Source: Hypoxylon rubiginosum
Taxonomy: Eukaryota > Ascomycota > Sordariomycetes > Xylariales > Hypoxylaceae
Direction of reading: 5' to 3'
Assembly: GCA_902806565.1 (NCBI GenBank)
Contig: CADCXA010000055.1
Span: 1 to 64,000, forward strand
DNA length: 64,000 nt
A program made the translations under genes and the position numbers. The notes under the pieces were generated by a model, which was given only the letters and a program-made list of their open reading frames with translations, did no database searches and was not told the origin of the DNA. Position 1 is the first letter of the stretch. Each line of letters starts with the position of its first letter. Shown here piece after piece: positions 1-12,908 of this stretch.

Positions 1-3000
1 TTTAACTTTCTTTTTTAATAATTTAAATAACGATTTTTAATTTAACTAAAAAAAAAAAACTAAGCTTAATTTTTTATATTTAAATATTAAAATTAAACTT
101 ATATTATTTTATTTATTTGTTAATTTTAATTTTATTTTAAAGTTATTTATATCTATATTTAGTTTAATAAATAATAATAATTAAAATTTAAATTATTATA
201 AAAATTATTTTATTTTAATTACTTTTTATATAATTTTTATTAATATTAAGTTTTTTATTAATATTAATTTTAAAATTAACTATAAAATTACTTTTAAACG
301 CGCTTATAATAATTATATTTATTAAAAGGTTTAATTCTTTTTAATATTTTATTTATAAAAAATTAAATTTCTTTTAATATATTATAATTAAAAAGGTTGG
401 ATTTTTTTTTATATATTATTTTTTTATATATATAATTTATAATATTTTTTAAATAAATATTTTTATAAAGATAATATTTTATAAAATATATATATATAAA
501 TAAAAGGAAAATAATTTAATAAATTAATTTATTATTTTATATATTATTTAATAAAAATTTTAAATTAATATTTTTTTATATTTTTAAAATATAAAATTTT
601 TTTTTATATTATAATTTTATAATATAAAACTAAAAACGTTTAATTAAATAATCCTTGTTTATTTAAACTAATATTAATTAGTTTTATAATTATAATTTAT
701 TTAAAACTTTTATTTTTTTTATTATTTTATATATATTTTAAACCAGTTTATTTTTAATATATAATATATATTTAATTATTATATATTTTTTTAAACTGTT
801 ATTAAAATATAATTTATATAATATTAATCTTAAATTATTTGGTATTTTTTTTACTTATTTAATTTAAATAATTATTTAATTTAAACTTTTAAATTTTATA
901 AATTTTTATAATTATTTTTAATTAATATTATTTAAATTTATATGGTTTATAAAATTTTTTTTTAATTTATAAGAAATATTTTTTAAAAGATCTTACTAAT
1001 TTTAAAAAACTTTTTAATTTTATTTTAACTTTTTTATATTATAAAAACAATATTTATAATAATTATTATTATTAAATTAAAAAAATGGTTTTATAATTTT
1101 ATAAATTAAAATAATAATAATTAATATATTAACTTTTATTTATTAAGTTTATTATTTTATAATATAAACTATTTTAACTTTTTTAAACTTAATTAAAAAT
1201 AAATACTAACTTTAAATTAAAATAAATTAAATTATTTTTTAGTTTTATTTTATACGCTTAAAATTCTTTATTATATTAATAAAAATAATAATTATTTTAT
1301 ACTAGAAAATAATAAAGATTTAATTAAATATATATAATAAATTTTAATTAAAATTAAAAGAATAAAAATAAATAATATTATAATTTTAATATTTAATAAT
1401 TTATATATATATTAAGTTTTATTACTTTTTTAAATAAATATTTTATTAATAATTTAATAACTTATTATTAAATAAACTTTTTTATTAAATATATAATATA
1501 AAAACTAGATTTATTATTATAAAAAAATTAAGTTAAATAAAATACTAACTATTAATTATAAAAGTAAGTTTATATTAATTTTCTCTAGCTAATTTAAAGG
1601 TTTTAATTATTATTAATTATTTATATATAAATATATAATATTATTTTATTTTTAAAATAAAACTATATTAATTATAAAATAAATAATAATAAATTTTAAT
1701 ATTATATTATTTTATTTAACTATTTTAATAATATATATATTAATTATTATTATAATAATATTAAAAGTAAATATTTTTATTAATTTAATATATAATATAT
1801 AAGTACTAATAAACTTAAATAATAGTAATTAATTTTTTTAATAGTTATTAATAAATACGTTAAAATAAATAACGTATTAATTAATATTTTTATATTAACT
1901 TTAATTTTTTTTTAATATAACTTTTTATTATTAATAATTAAAAAAAGTATAAAACTTATAATAAAATAAAAGTTAATTAATATTTATTTATTTAAAATAA
2001 TTAAAACAATTTATAACTTATTATTTTAATTATTTAATATAATAAAAAAAGTAGAATAATTAAAATATAATAAAATTTTTTATTTTAAAAAATAAAAATA
2101 AGTTAAACAATTAATTAAAAGCGTTTTATATATATATTAAATATAATATTATTTATAATATTTTCTTTTAATTATTTATTAATTTTTATAAAATTTTAAA
2201 ATATATAATATTTAATAATTTATTAAACTTTATTTTTAATGTTTTTAAAACTTTTAACTTTTAAATAAATTTAACTTTTAATATAACTATATAAAATTAC
2301 TTATATATAAATATAAAAATCTTTTAATTAATATTAATTATATTAAAAAATTATCCTTATAATTTGTTTATAATTATAATAAAATAAATTAATATTAAAA
2401 ATTATTATTTAAATTATATAAATAACTAATTTTTATTATTTTAAATTAATTTAATTTTTAATAAAATATATTTTATTTTATTAAATAACCTGTTAAAAAT
2501 TTTAACTTTTATATTATATTTATTAAATTAAATTATAATTATTTAAATGTTATTATAAAAACCTTAGTTAAAATTTAAGTTATATAATATTATAATAAAA
2601 AAATTAATTTTTAATTTTAATTTAATTAATAATATTTCTTTTAATTATAAAACTTAAATTATTTTAATCGGCATTTTTTTAACCTATTAGTTATTTATTT
2701 TAATAAACTTATTTATTAAAAAATATTTTTATTTCTCCTTAAAAATATTAAATAATAAATTATTATTAATCTTTTATATAAATATATTATATATAAATAA
2801 AATAAACTTAAAAATAAAAACATTTAAATTATATAACGTATTATTTAAAACTTTTTTTAAGTAAATATAATTATAAAAGTTTTTAATATTATTAAATATT
2901 TTTATTATATTAAATAATAATATTAATTCGTTAGCTTTAAAATTATAAGAAATTATTTAAAACTATTATAAAAACTTTATATTTTTTATATTACTTTATT

Positions 3001-6000
3001 AAACTTTTATATTCTTCATTAAATATAATTTTTAAAACTTAAATTATAAAAATAAATTTTATAAATAAACGTTAATAACTTATAGTTTTAATTTTTTTTT
3101 AATTATAAATAAAATTTATATAAAATCTCCTTTAAATAAAATAAATACTTTATTAAATAAAAATTAATTCCCTTATATATTATATAATATTTTATAAATT
3201 ATTTTAAATATATATTTATATTATATAATAATTTTATTTTAAATAATTAATAATATTTATTAAAAAAGATTTACCTTTATTAATTTTTTTTAAACATTAT
3301 ATATTAAATTATTATTTAAAATAATAAAAATTCTAAACTATAAATAAATAATTTTTTCGCTAAATAATAAAAATATTATAATATTAAATAAAATTATATA
3401 TAATATAACTTTTTTTTTTAATTAATAATAATAGTAAAATATTAAATATAAAAAAATCTTTTTAATTTTAACTAAACCTTATAAATAAAAATATATAAAA
3501 AAAAAATTTATTTAATAATTATTATAATAATATTATATATAACATATTAATTATTATTTAATATTAAAAACGCCTTATTATATAAATTTATTTTAATATT
3601 ATAATTATAATTTAAATTTTTTTTAAATAAATAATTAATATAAACCTTTTTTTAATTAAACTAAAATAAAAAAAAACTTATTTTATTTTAATTTTTTAAA
3701 CTTATAGTAATTATTTTAATTAAATATAAATTATAATTTAAATAAATAATTTTAATTAAACTAAATAAGTTTTATATTTTATTAAATATCTATATTAAAT
3801 TATTATATATAAATTTTTAAAACTTATTTTAAATATAAATTAAATTCTAAATATCACTTTTTTATAAAACGTATATAAAAATAACTTTTAATTAACCGCT
3901 AGTTAAAAATATTTATATTTTTTTAAAGAAATTCTTTTAATAATTATTATCTTTTAAAAAACTTTAAATTTAATAAATATCTTAAAATATTAAGTATTAA
4001 ATATTATTATATTTTATTAAATTAAACTAATTTTTAGTTTTAAAAATTAAAATAAAAAGTATTTATAAATAAAATCTTTTACTAGTTTTTAAATAAATAA
4101 AATATATTTAACTAAGCTTTCCTGTTATTTTTTACTTATATTTTATTTATTTTTTTTTATATACTATTAAAATAAATATAAAAAATCTTAATATAAAATA
4201 TTTTAATTATCCTTATAAACCTTATTATATTTAAACCACGTTATAAAAGTTATATAATTTTACTTTAAGGTTTTTATTATTAATTTAAAGTTATTTTTAA
4301 TATAATATTTTATTTTATTCTTTTTTTTTTAAATAAATAATTAAAAGTTAAATAAATAAATATATATTATAAATTAAAAATTTTAAAAAACGATATATTA
4401 ATTTATATAGTTTAATAAAACAGCTATATAAATATTTATTAATTTTATTATAAAGTTAATTTTAATTTTAATTTTATTATAATAATGTTTTTTTTTAACG
4501 TAAGTAAGTTATAATTTAATTATTATTTTTATAAATATACTTATAAATATATTTAATTATTTTTATAATAATATAAATTTTAATATTAATATATACCTAG
4601 TATTTTTAGTTAAAAAAAAGGTTATATAATATTACTTAGTTATTATTTTATTTTATTAGTTTTAAATAACCTAGGATTTTAATATATAATTTTTATTTAT
4701 ATATTAAATATTTATTTAATTTAATTATAATTTTAAAGTAAAATAGTTTTAAAAAGTTTTTAAAATAATAGTTTTTAATTATATAAAGTGATTTTAAATT
4801 TATTATATTATAAAATTTATATATTATATTAAATAATATTATTTATTATAAAATATTATTTAAATTAATATTAATCCCTGGAATTTTAATTTATATAATA
4901 TAGTTAATATTTATAAATTCTATAAATTAATTACAATTTAATAATAATAAAAAAATCAAATAATATATATAAAATAAGTTTTTCTTTTAATATTTAATTA
5001 TTTAGATTATATTATAATATTTATTAAAATAATTTTTCTTTATAATATTATCTAGAAATATCTTTTACTTTTAGTTAAAAATATAGATATTAATATTAAG
5101 TTAATTATTTATAGTTTAATTTAAAAGAAGTTTATTTTTTATTTTTAATTAGTTTAAATTAATAGTAAAAATAATAATAAAAATTAATTAATTTAAATAA
5201 TAAATAACAGTTATTAAGTTTTAATAATAATAAAATATAAATCTTTTATTACTAATAAATAAAAATAACAGGTATATATTATAGCTAATATTAATTAAAT
5301 TAATATTTTTAATTAAAATAACGTCGTAAAAATCATTTTAAAAAAATTTTTATAAGTTATTTTATTTATATTTTAATTACTTTAAAACAACCTATTTTAT
5401 AATAATTTAAACATTAATTAAATATTATTAAAAAAGTTAATTAAATATAAATAAAACTAATACTTTTTATTTATAATTATATAAATAATATTAAAAATAT
5501 TATTATAAAAATAAGTTTTTTTTTTATAACTTTTATTATAAAATTATATGTTTAAATTATAATTAATTTTTTTATATAATTATATTAATATATAAATAAA
5601 CGGTATATATATTAAATAACTTATAGAAATATATATATAAAAAAATAACATTCTTTTTATAATAACTTATTTAATTAAAATAACTTTTTTTTATTATTAG
5701 TTTTTTTTTATAACATTTAAAATAATATTAATAATATTTTTAATCTTTAAAAAGTTTTTATATTACTAATTTACACCCTCCTTAAAAATTATATTTAAAT
5801 TAAATTTTAATATAAACCAAATTATAAAATTATTTATATTTAAATTTTTTAAATTATTTATAGTTTTTTATATTTATTTCTAAGTTATAATATACTTTTT
5901 AACGTATAAATTATTTATATAAATTTTTTTAAAAAGTTATATTAAAATATTTAAATTTAAATCGCTATTATTAATAATAAATTAATATTAAATAACTAAT

Positions 6001-8620
6001 TATAAATTATAAAAATATAATTAAATATATTTAAACTACTTATTTTATATTATTTTTAAAAAATTAATTATATAATATAAAACTTTTTAAATTTAAAAAT
6101 AACTAGGATTTAAGTTATTAATATTATAATTAATAAGTTTATATAAAATAAATATAAAAAAAAAACAAAGTTAAACCGTTAGATATTTTTTTAAAATTTT
6201 TAAGTTTTTAAGTTAAAACTAATTAATAATAACTATAAAAATTTAGAAAATTTATAGATTTTTACTAGTTATATATTTTTATTTTTATAATAAAACATAA
6301 AAATTTTATTTTCTTTTATTTTTTTCTTAAAATATTTACTAAATTAATAAAATATATTATAAAAGTTATATTATTTATTTATAGTATTAATATTATAAAT
6401 ATTTATTTATAAAAATTTATTACTATGTAATTAAGTTTTATAATATTTAATAAAATTTAATTATTTTTTATAATAAAAATATAAAAAATATAATAAATAA
6501 TCTTACTTTAAAAATTATTAATTTAAAGTTTAAAATAATTATAAAAAATCTTAAAACTTAAACTATCATTATTTAATTACCTTATTTCCCTTAGTTTTAA
6601 ATTTTTAAAAACACTTAAATTAATAAAATATATTTAAATTAATTTTACCTAATAGTTAATATTATTTTAAAATATAATATAAATAATAAATATAATAAAA
6701 ATCCTTTATATAAAAATTAAAAGTTATTTTAAATAACATATAAATTTTTTTACATTTAATATAAGTTTTAATAAATTTATATACATTTATTACATAAAAA
6801 TAAAAATAAAATAAATAATATATAATTATAATAAACTAATTTTAAATAATAATAAATTTTAAAAAAAACTTAATTATATATTAAAATATAATAATATCTA
6901 TATATTAAAAATAAATAAAATAATAATAATTAAAAAAAACATTTAATATTAATTAAAACTAAAAGATATAAATAAAAAATTTAAATAAAAAATAAAAAAA
7001 CTTATAAATAAATAAAAATATATATAAAACCTACTTTCTTTTAAATTAACATTTTTAAAACACGTTTAATATATTTTATTATAATATATTTTATCATATA
7101 AAAAATAAATAAAATAAAAAGTTTTAAAAAAATAAACGTATATTAAAATTATTTAAGTATTTAAATTATATATTAATATATTATTAATTTCTTTTAAATT
7201 TTATTAAAAATAATTAAACACTATTAAAATATAATAATTAAAATTAAATATAAATATATTTTATTTTAACTTTTATTTTAATATATTTAATATTACTAGC
7301 TTTTATTTAATTTTATATTTAATATTTTTAAATTTTAAAAAAAGGTTAGATATTTTATTAAACTTTAATAAAATAAATATTAATATAAACTTTAATAAAA
7401 AACTTAAGTTATTATTTATTATAATTAAACTAGTTAATATTAATAATAATAAAAAGTTATTTTTTTTAAAAACTGTAAATAAAAAAAACAAACTATCTAA
7501 TAAACTTATAAAAATAAAAGCCTTTTTATTTATAAATATAATTAAAAATAATATTAATATATAAAAATTATTTTTTTAATAAAATTATTTTTAATATAAC
7601 TTATTAAAGTTTTAAAAAAGGTTAAAAAATAAGCTTTATTTTTATAATAATAAGTTTTTATTAACTAAAAAAAAAGAAAAAAATTATAATATAAAACGGC
7701 CCTTTATAAAAAAAACATTAAAAGATTTATTAAAAAAGTTATTAATATTATAAAAAACTTATATATATAATTAAAAATATTTATTATTAATAAAAATTTT
7801 AAAACATTATAATTTTATAAAGTAATTATTTATATTATCTAATAAATAATTATTAAAACCCTAATTTAAAAAATAATAATTAAAAACGATTTTTATAAAA
7901 AATTTATATAAAAATAACAAGAAAAAATCTAAGATTAAATAATAAAAAAATAATTTTATAGTTTTAAAAAATATAAATTAATAAGTTAACTTTATTTATT
8001 TAAAATTAATTTTATTATTATTATTATTACTATTTTTAATTTAATATTATTAATAGATAATTATTTTTTATTAATTTAAAATATGGAATTATTTAACGGA
8101 TTTAATTTTTAAATAAATTTAATAAATATATATATATTTTTAAAAAAATAAATTATAATAAATAAAAAAGTTATAATAATAATATATTAACCATTAAAAT
8201 AAAAAGCAATTATAACACTAAAAACAAAAAAAAATATTTATATATTTTAAATTTAAAAAATTTTTATAACTAGGTTTTAATATTAAAAAGTATTTACTTT
8301 ATTATATAGTTTAATAAATTAAATAAATACTTATTATAAATATTAAAAGTTAGGTTATAATTAAATAAAAATAAAAATAAAAACTTAAATATAATAAGAA
8401 TAAAAAAATAAAAAAAAAATAAAAAAAAAAGAAATATATAAAAATGAAAAAATAAATTTAACCTTTTATTATATATAAATATAAATATAAATTAACATTT
8501 TATTATTAATATAACATAAAATATTTAAAAAATATTTATAATTAAAAACTTAAATTAATATAAATAATTTATTTTTAAATTAATATATCTTATTTTTAAA
8601 AGTTTAACCGGCTATAAATT

Positions 8621-9440
8621 ACTTATTTTTTAAATATAATTAATTAAATTTTATTAAATATATTTATTATTTTTAAAAACTTTAATAACTATAAGTTACT
8701 TATTTTTTAAATATATTTAACTAAGTTTAATTAAATATATTTAAATTAAAATTAAAATTTAAATATTTTTTTATAAACTTTATAAATATAATAAAAAAAA
8801 ATCTAAGTTAATTAAATAATAAAAATAATAATTATTTACTTATTTTTTAATTATAATTAATTAAACTTAATTAATTATATTTAAAGTTAATTAAAAAATT
8901 AATATCTTTTTATAAAACTTATAAATATAATTAAAAAAATAATAAATTAATTAAATAATTAAAAATTAAATAAATAAAAGTTATTTATTTTTTAATTATA
9001 TTTAATTAAATTTAATTAATTATATTTAAAATTAATTAAAAAATTAATATTTTTTTATAAAACTTATAAATATAATATAAAAATTATAAGTTAATTAAAT
9101 AACTAAAAATTTAATTACTTATTTTATAAATATATTTAATTAAATTTAATTAAACTTATTTAAAAATATTTTAAATATATTAAAATCTTATTTTATATAT
9201 TTATATATTTTTTAAATATATTTAATTAAATTTAATTAAATATATTTAAAAATAATAATTAAAATATATTAAAATATCTTTTTATAAGTTTATATATTTT
9301 TTAAATATATTTAATTAAGTTTAATTAAGTTTATTTATATTATAATTAAAAAACTAAGCCGCTTTTTTATAAGTTTTATAAACGTAATAATTTTTAAATA
9401 TATTTAGTTAAAATTAAATAAATAGTTTTAAATAATTTAA
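8621..9440. repeat. Degenerate tandem repeat inside the AT block
   Basis: A recognisable phrase (ACTTATTTTTTAAATAT followed by runs of TTAATTAAATTTAATTA and then TTTTTATAAAACTTATAAATATAAT) recurs at about 8621, 8698, 8838, 8983, 9117, 9204, 9292 and 9385. Spacings are irregular, roughly 80 to 145 bases. The order of sub-phrases is conserved between copies, which distinguishes it from random AT sequence. It is probably a mutated minisatellite or the repeated part of a decayed element. Confidence 0.6.
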
Positions 9441-9625
9441 ATATTTTTTTATAAGTTTTATTAATAATATAAATTAATTAAACATTATAAATAAATAATT
9501 ATAAAAATAATAACTAATAATATAATTTAAAATATTATAAATTTTATAAAACTTATTTAGTTTTAATTAAAAAAAAAGAAATTATATTATAAATTTATAT
9601 AATATTATATTTATTAAAATAAAAA

Positions 9626-9811
9626 CTATAATTAAAAGTTAAATTTATTATATTTTTTTATATTATATATAAAACTTATATTAATTAATTAATTATATTT
9701 TAATATATATTTTTTAAAAAAAAAACCTATAATTAAAAATTAAATTTATTATATTTTTTTATATTATATTAATATTTATATTAATTAATTAATTATATTT
9801 TAATATATATT
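9626..9811. repeat. Direct repeat, about 101-bp period, two copies
   Basis: A stretch beginning CTATAATTAAAA at 9626 and ending with TTTTAATATATATTT near 9713 is repeated, nearly base for base, from 9727 to about 9811. The copies differ mainly by an A/G exchange near the start and a small length change in the centre. The period is 101 bases. Confidence 0.65.
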
Positions 9812-10140
9812 TAATAAATTTTTTATAAAATTAATTAATTTATTTTATTATAACTTAAAAAAATTAATAATTAATATAATTTAATAAAATTTATTTTATA
9901 TAATTTTTTTATATTATTTATATTTTTATAGATTTTATTATAATAAAATTATAAAAAAAAACATTAAAAAGTATAAAATAATTTTAAATATATAATTAAT
10001 TAATAAAATTATAATAATATTAATAAAATAAAAAAAAGTTAATTTAAGTTTTAATATTTATAGTATAAGTATTTTAAATAATTATAATGTTCTTTTTTTT
10101 TTTATATAGTTTACTAACAGTAAAACGTTAATTATAAAAC

Positions 10141-10500
10141 ATATATACGTTAACTAGGAATTAAGGACACACGTAAGTATATAAGTAGTCTCCATTTCTG
10201 ATATCTAATTATCTTACAATCTTCTGAAAGTTCGGGTTAAAGCTTACGTTATCTTAGATTCATGTGTATCTGTGGAGGTGTCCGGACTTGCAGACTTGTC
10301 GACTTACCTGGCAGCTGGCAATGTGAATGGTGGAGCTGTTCCTCGGGTTGAAATTAATTCACAAAGTGACACAACATCCTTGTTTGCTTCACTATCATTT
10401 ACCTGGTGAATAAATCACCTTATTTCGTCGATTCTGGTTCGACGACACAGAGGAACACCTCCGATAACATCTACCCCAGACTGACGAAGTTACGTTCAAT
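10141..10500. other. AT-block boundary and rtg2 upstream region
   Basis: Base composition changes from nearly pure A/T to ordinary within about 100 bases (10090-10190). The remaining stretch up to the rtg2 start is the only room for that gene's promoter, so the promoter lies directly against the AT block. I see no convincing TATA or CCAAT element. Confidence 0.5.
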
Positions 10501-12436
10501 ATGGCCTCCCCTACTGATATTATCACTCTCGAAAATTTTGCATCCAAGATGCCACCATGGGAGCCCAACCTCCCCAACCACCTCTATGCTCTGGTTGACA
10601 TGGGAAGGTTTGTCTCATCACTTCTTCTCTCCTCAAGTTGACAGACGCAATTGAACACCAATCTAAAGCCTTCATTCTCCTTCACATCCCAAAGTTGGGT
10701 CTCCCTTGTATGCTTCCTAATAACTCTGTATAGCAATGGCATACGATTCTCTATCTCAGACCTATCGCCCCCGAAAACTCGCCTCCTAAGATGTCTGTAT
10801 CGCGAACGTGCTGCCATCTCTCTATTTGATGCTCTCAACACGTCGTCCTCAAGTGGGCCTTTGGTATTTCCACCAGATGTTATTACCCAGGTATCTCGGA
10901 CTCTAGCCCGGTTCAAGTCTATCGCCGATGAGTATGGCGTACCGACTGGGCATATTTCTGTACTGGCTACGGAAGCCATGCGGAAAGCTGGAAATGCAGC
11001 TTCCATGCTAGATGCTATACTGGAGGCTTCAGGACTCGGTGTTCACGTACTGGCTCCCGAAGTCGAGACTCTGTTTGGGGCTATGGGCGCTAGAAGCGGA
11101 TTCACCTCGGTTAATGGACTGTTCCTTGACTTAGGGGGTGGTTCGGTTCAGATGACTTACTTGAACTCCTCCGTTGACGGCTATGAGATGGCAGCCGCAC
11201 AGAGTGGCAAAAGCTTGCCCTTTGGAGCTGCTAAGTTGATCAGAATTCTGGAAGATGGCGAGACAGAAGCTCGAGCCTCAGCAGTGAACACGTTACAGGA
11301 GGGAATGCGAGATGCATTCGCTAAGCTTCAACAGCAATTTCCGTCGCTAAGAGACACACAGACCAATGAAGGGACCACTGGCATTGATATCTATCTCTGT
11401 GGAGGTGGCTTTAGAGGTTATGGCAGTATCCTTATGCACACAGATGCTATTCAACCATACCCAATACCTACCATTGGGGCATATACTGTTCACGGCTCAT
11501 TCTTCAGTCGCACCAAGGCTATGCGCAAAATCAATGGTGAATATGATAACAAGATTTTCGGCATGTCAAAACGACGACGCCAACAATTTCCAGCTATCGC
11601 TACAGTCGTTGAGGCCCTGATCGATGCTATCCCGCAAGTACGGACAGCTACATTTTGCAGTGGTGGCAATCGAGAGGGTGCTCTATTCATGAAACTCCCT
11701 AAAGCTATGAGAGGAGAAAACCCACTGCCGCTTCTCCACCAAGTCAGTGACAAGATGGAGCTTGAGATTTTGCAGTCGATAATGGACATTGTGCAATCAT
11801 CTCTACCTACCAACGTTGATTTTTCTAGCATCCCCACAGTGTTCACTCTAGGACTTGGCCGCCTTTTTGTCAGTAGCATATGGGCGCATGCTGGAGAACC
11901 TAGCGATGCTAATGCTGCATTTGAACTGCACCAGGCTGTCACTAGGGATCCCAGTGCCCCTAGTTTTACTCACTTAGCACGAGCGATCTTAGGTCTTACC
12001 CTCTGCTCCAGATGGGGAGCTGGCCTCGGTCCCATCGACACATTGCTCTACGCCAATCTTCGGAAACTTGCTTCCCGAGAAAATCCTCAGGCCAATTTCT
12101 GGGCAGAATATGTCGGTGCGGTTGCTGGCTTAGTTGCCATGATTTGTCCAACAAAGCCTAGCACCTCAGACAAATTACAGAAAATCCTGAGGTGAGTAGC
12201 CCCTGTCGGCATCCATAATATCACCGCACTAACTAGGATGCAGGCTCAGCTCGATTCTGAAAAACGGCAAGACGAAAGAAAAGCTACAGTTGGTTATCTC
12301 GTTGTCCCCAGCGGCTCGCCAGGCTCTAGATTTTCAAGATCTAGGAGGCCTCTTCAAGAACGTTGGGAGGTACCAAGACGAAGCAGACACGACGGGCAGA
12401 AAAGTCGAGATCGCGGTTGAGAAATTTGAATTCTAG
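10501..12436 (+). CDS. rtg2: Retrograde regulation protein 2 (Ppx/GppA family)
   Basis: Three exons (10501-10607, 10734-12191, 12244-12436) encode 585 residues. The family (exopolyphosphatase/guanosine pentaphosphatase, ASKHA fold) includes yeast Rtg2, the cytoplasmic activator of mitochondria-to-nucleus retrograde signalling. Motifs seen: the N-terminal phosphate-binding DMGSNGIRF, interrupted by intron 1 inside the Ser codon; FLDLGGGSVQM as the second phosphate motif; and CSGGNREG towards the middle-to-C-terminal part. The C-terminal exon ends with a conserved-looking ISLSPAARQALDF segment. Intron 1 has branch CTAAT and acceptor TAG. Intron 2 must use the second acceptor (CAG at 12241-12243) to keep frame. 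The start was chosen because the joined frame gives a complete ASKHA N-terminus; a downstream open frame alone would lack it. A purely enzymatic polyphosphatase role is the alternative. Confidence 0.92.
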
Positions 12437-12908
12437 TTTCAGCTCCCTAACATGAAATAGGCCTCATACCTCAGACCTGAGGATGGCCAACGCGCTGACT
12501 ATGAGCAGAAGGTCTTGCCGCCACCCTGAATATCACACCTTACTCCTTACATATACTGAGTACGTAACGTCATACAAAACTGAAACAACGACACTGGCAG
12601 TGCCGGCTAGGAAACGTAATGGCTCCCGCGACGCTGATCCCGGCAGCGAGTGTCAGAACAAGAAATATGCCATCTGAAATGTTTTCATCCCCATCATGAC
12701 GAGGCATAATTCTAGTTCAGATGCAAGTGATTGGGTATCAGCCTGTCGCTAAACTCCTTCGCTAAATCATCAACTTTCAACAGACCAAGAAAAGTTCATC
12801 GAAATTCTGTCATGACTTCGGAACCCAAGCTAAGATAAAACGACACGATAAGAAACGAATGTTTGAGGGTGCTTCGTGCTACGACGGCATCTCTATCGTT
12901 TGGTTCGC
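12437..12908. other. Convergent intergenic region
   Basis: It lies between the 3' ends of rtg2 and the Zn2Cys6 gene and should hold both 3' UTRs. Short open frames here have no family resemblance. Nothing else was seen. Confidence 0.6.

Larger units (their letters stand above)
1..10140. repeat. Extremely AT-rich, RIP-like gene-free block
   Basis: The block is almost entirely A and T. In the first 660 bases I counted 20 C and 19 G, about 6% G+C, with no CpA and only three TpG. The surviving C mostly sits in CpT, CpC or CpG, which is what exhaustive CpA-to-TpA conversion on both strands leaves. Stops are so dense that the longest open frame is about 60 codons, of Phe/Leu/Ile/Asn/Lys only. No gene, RNA gene or telomere repeat is recognisable. 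Known biology: Pezizomycotina mutate duplicated DNA by RIP, and such blocks form AT isochores, pericentromeres or subtelomeres. Which of these applies cannot be told here. The original element is unreadable, although faint tandem periodicity survives near 8.6-9.8 kb. Confidence 0.9.

Noticed and set aside
7303..7491. 62-codon open frame in the AT block, minus strand
   Set aside because: Composition is only Phe, Leu, Ile, Asn and Lys, as any stop-free run of AT-rich DNA would give; no start context or homology.
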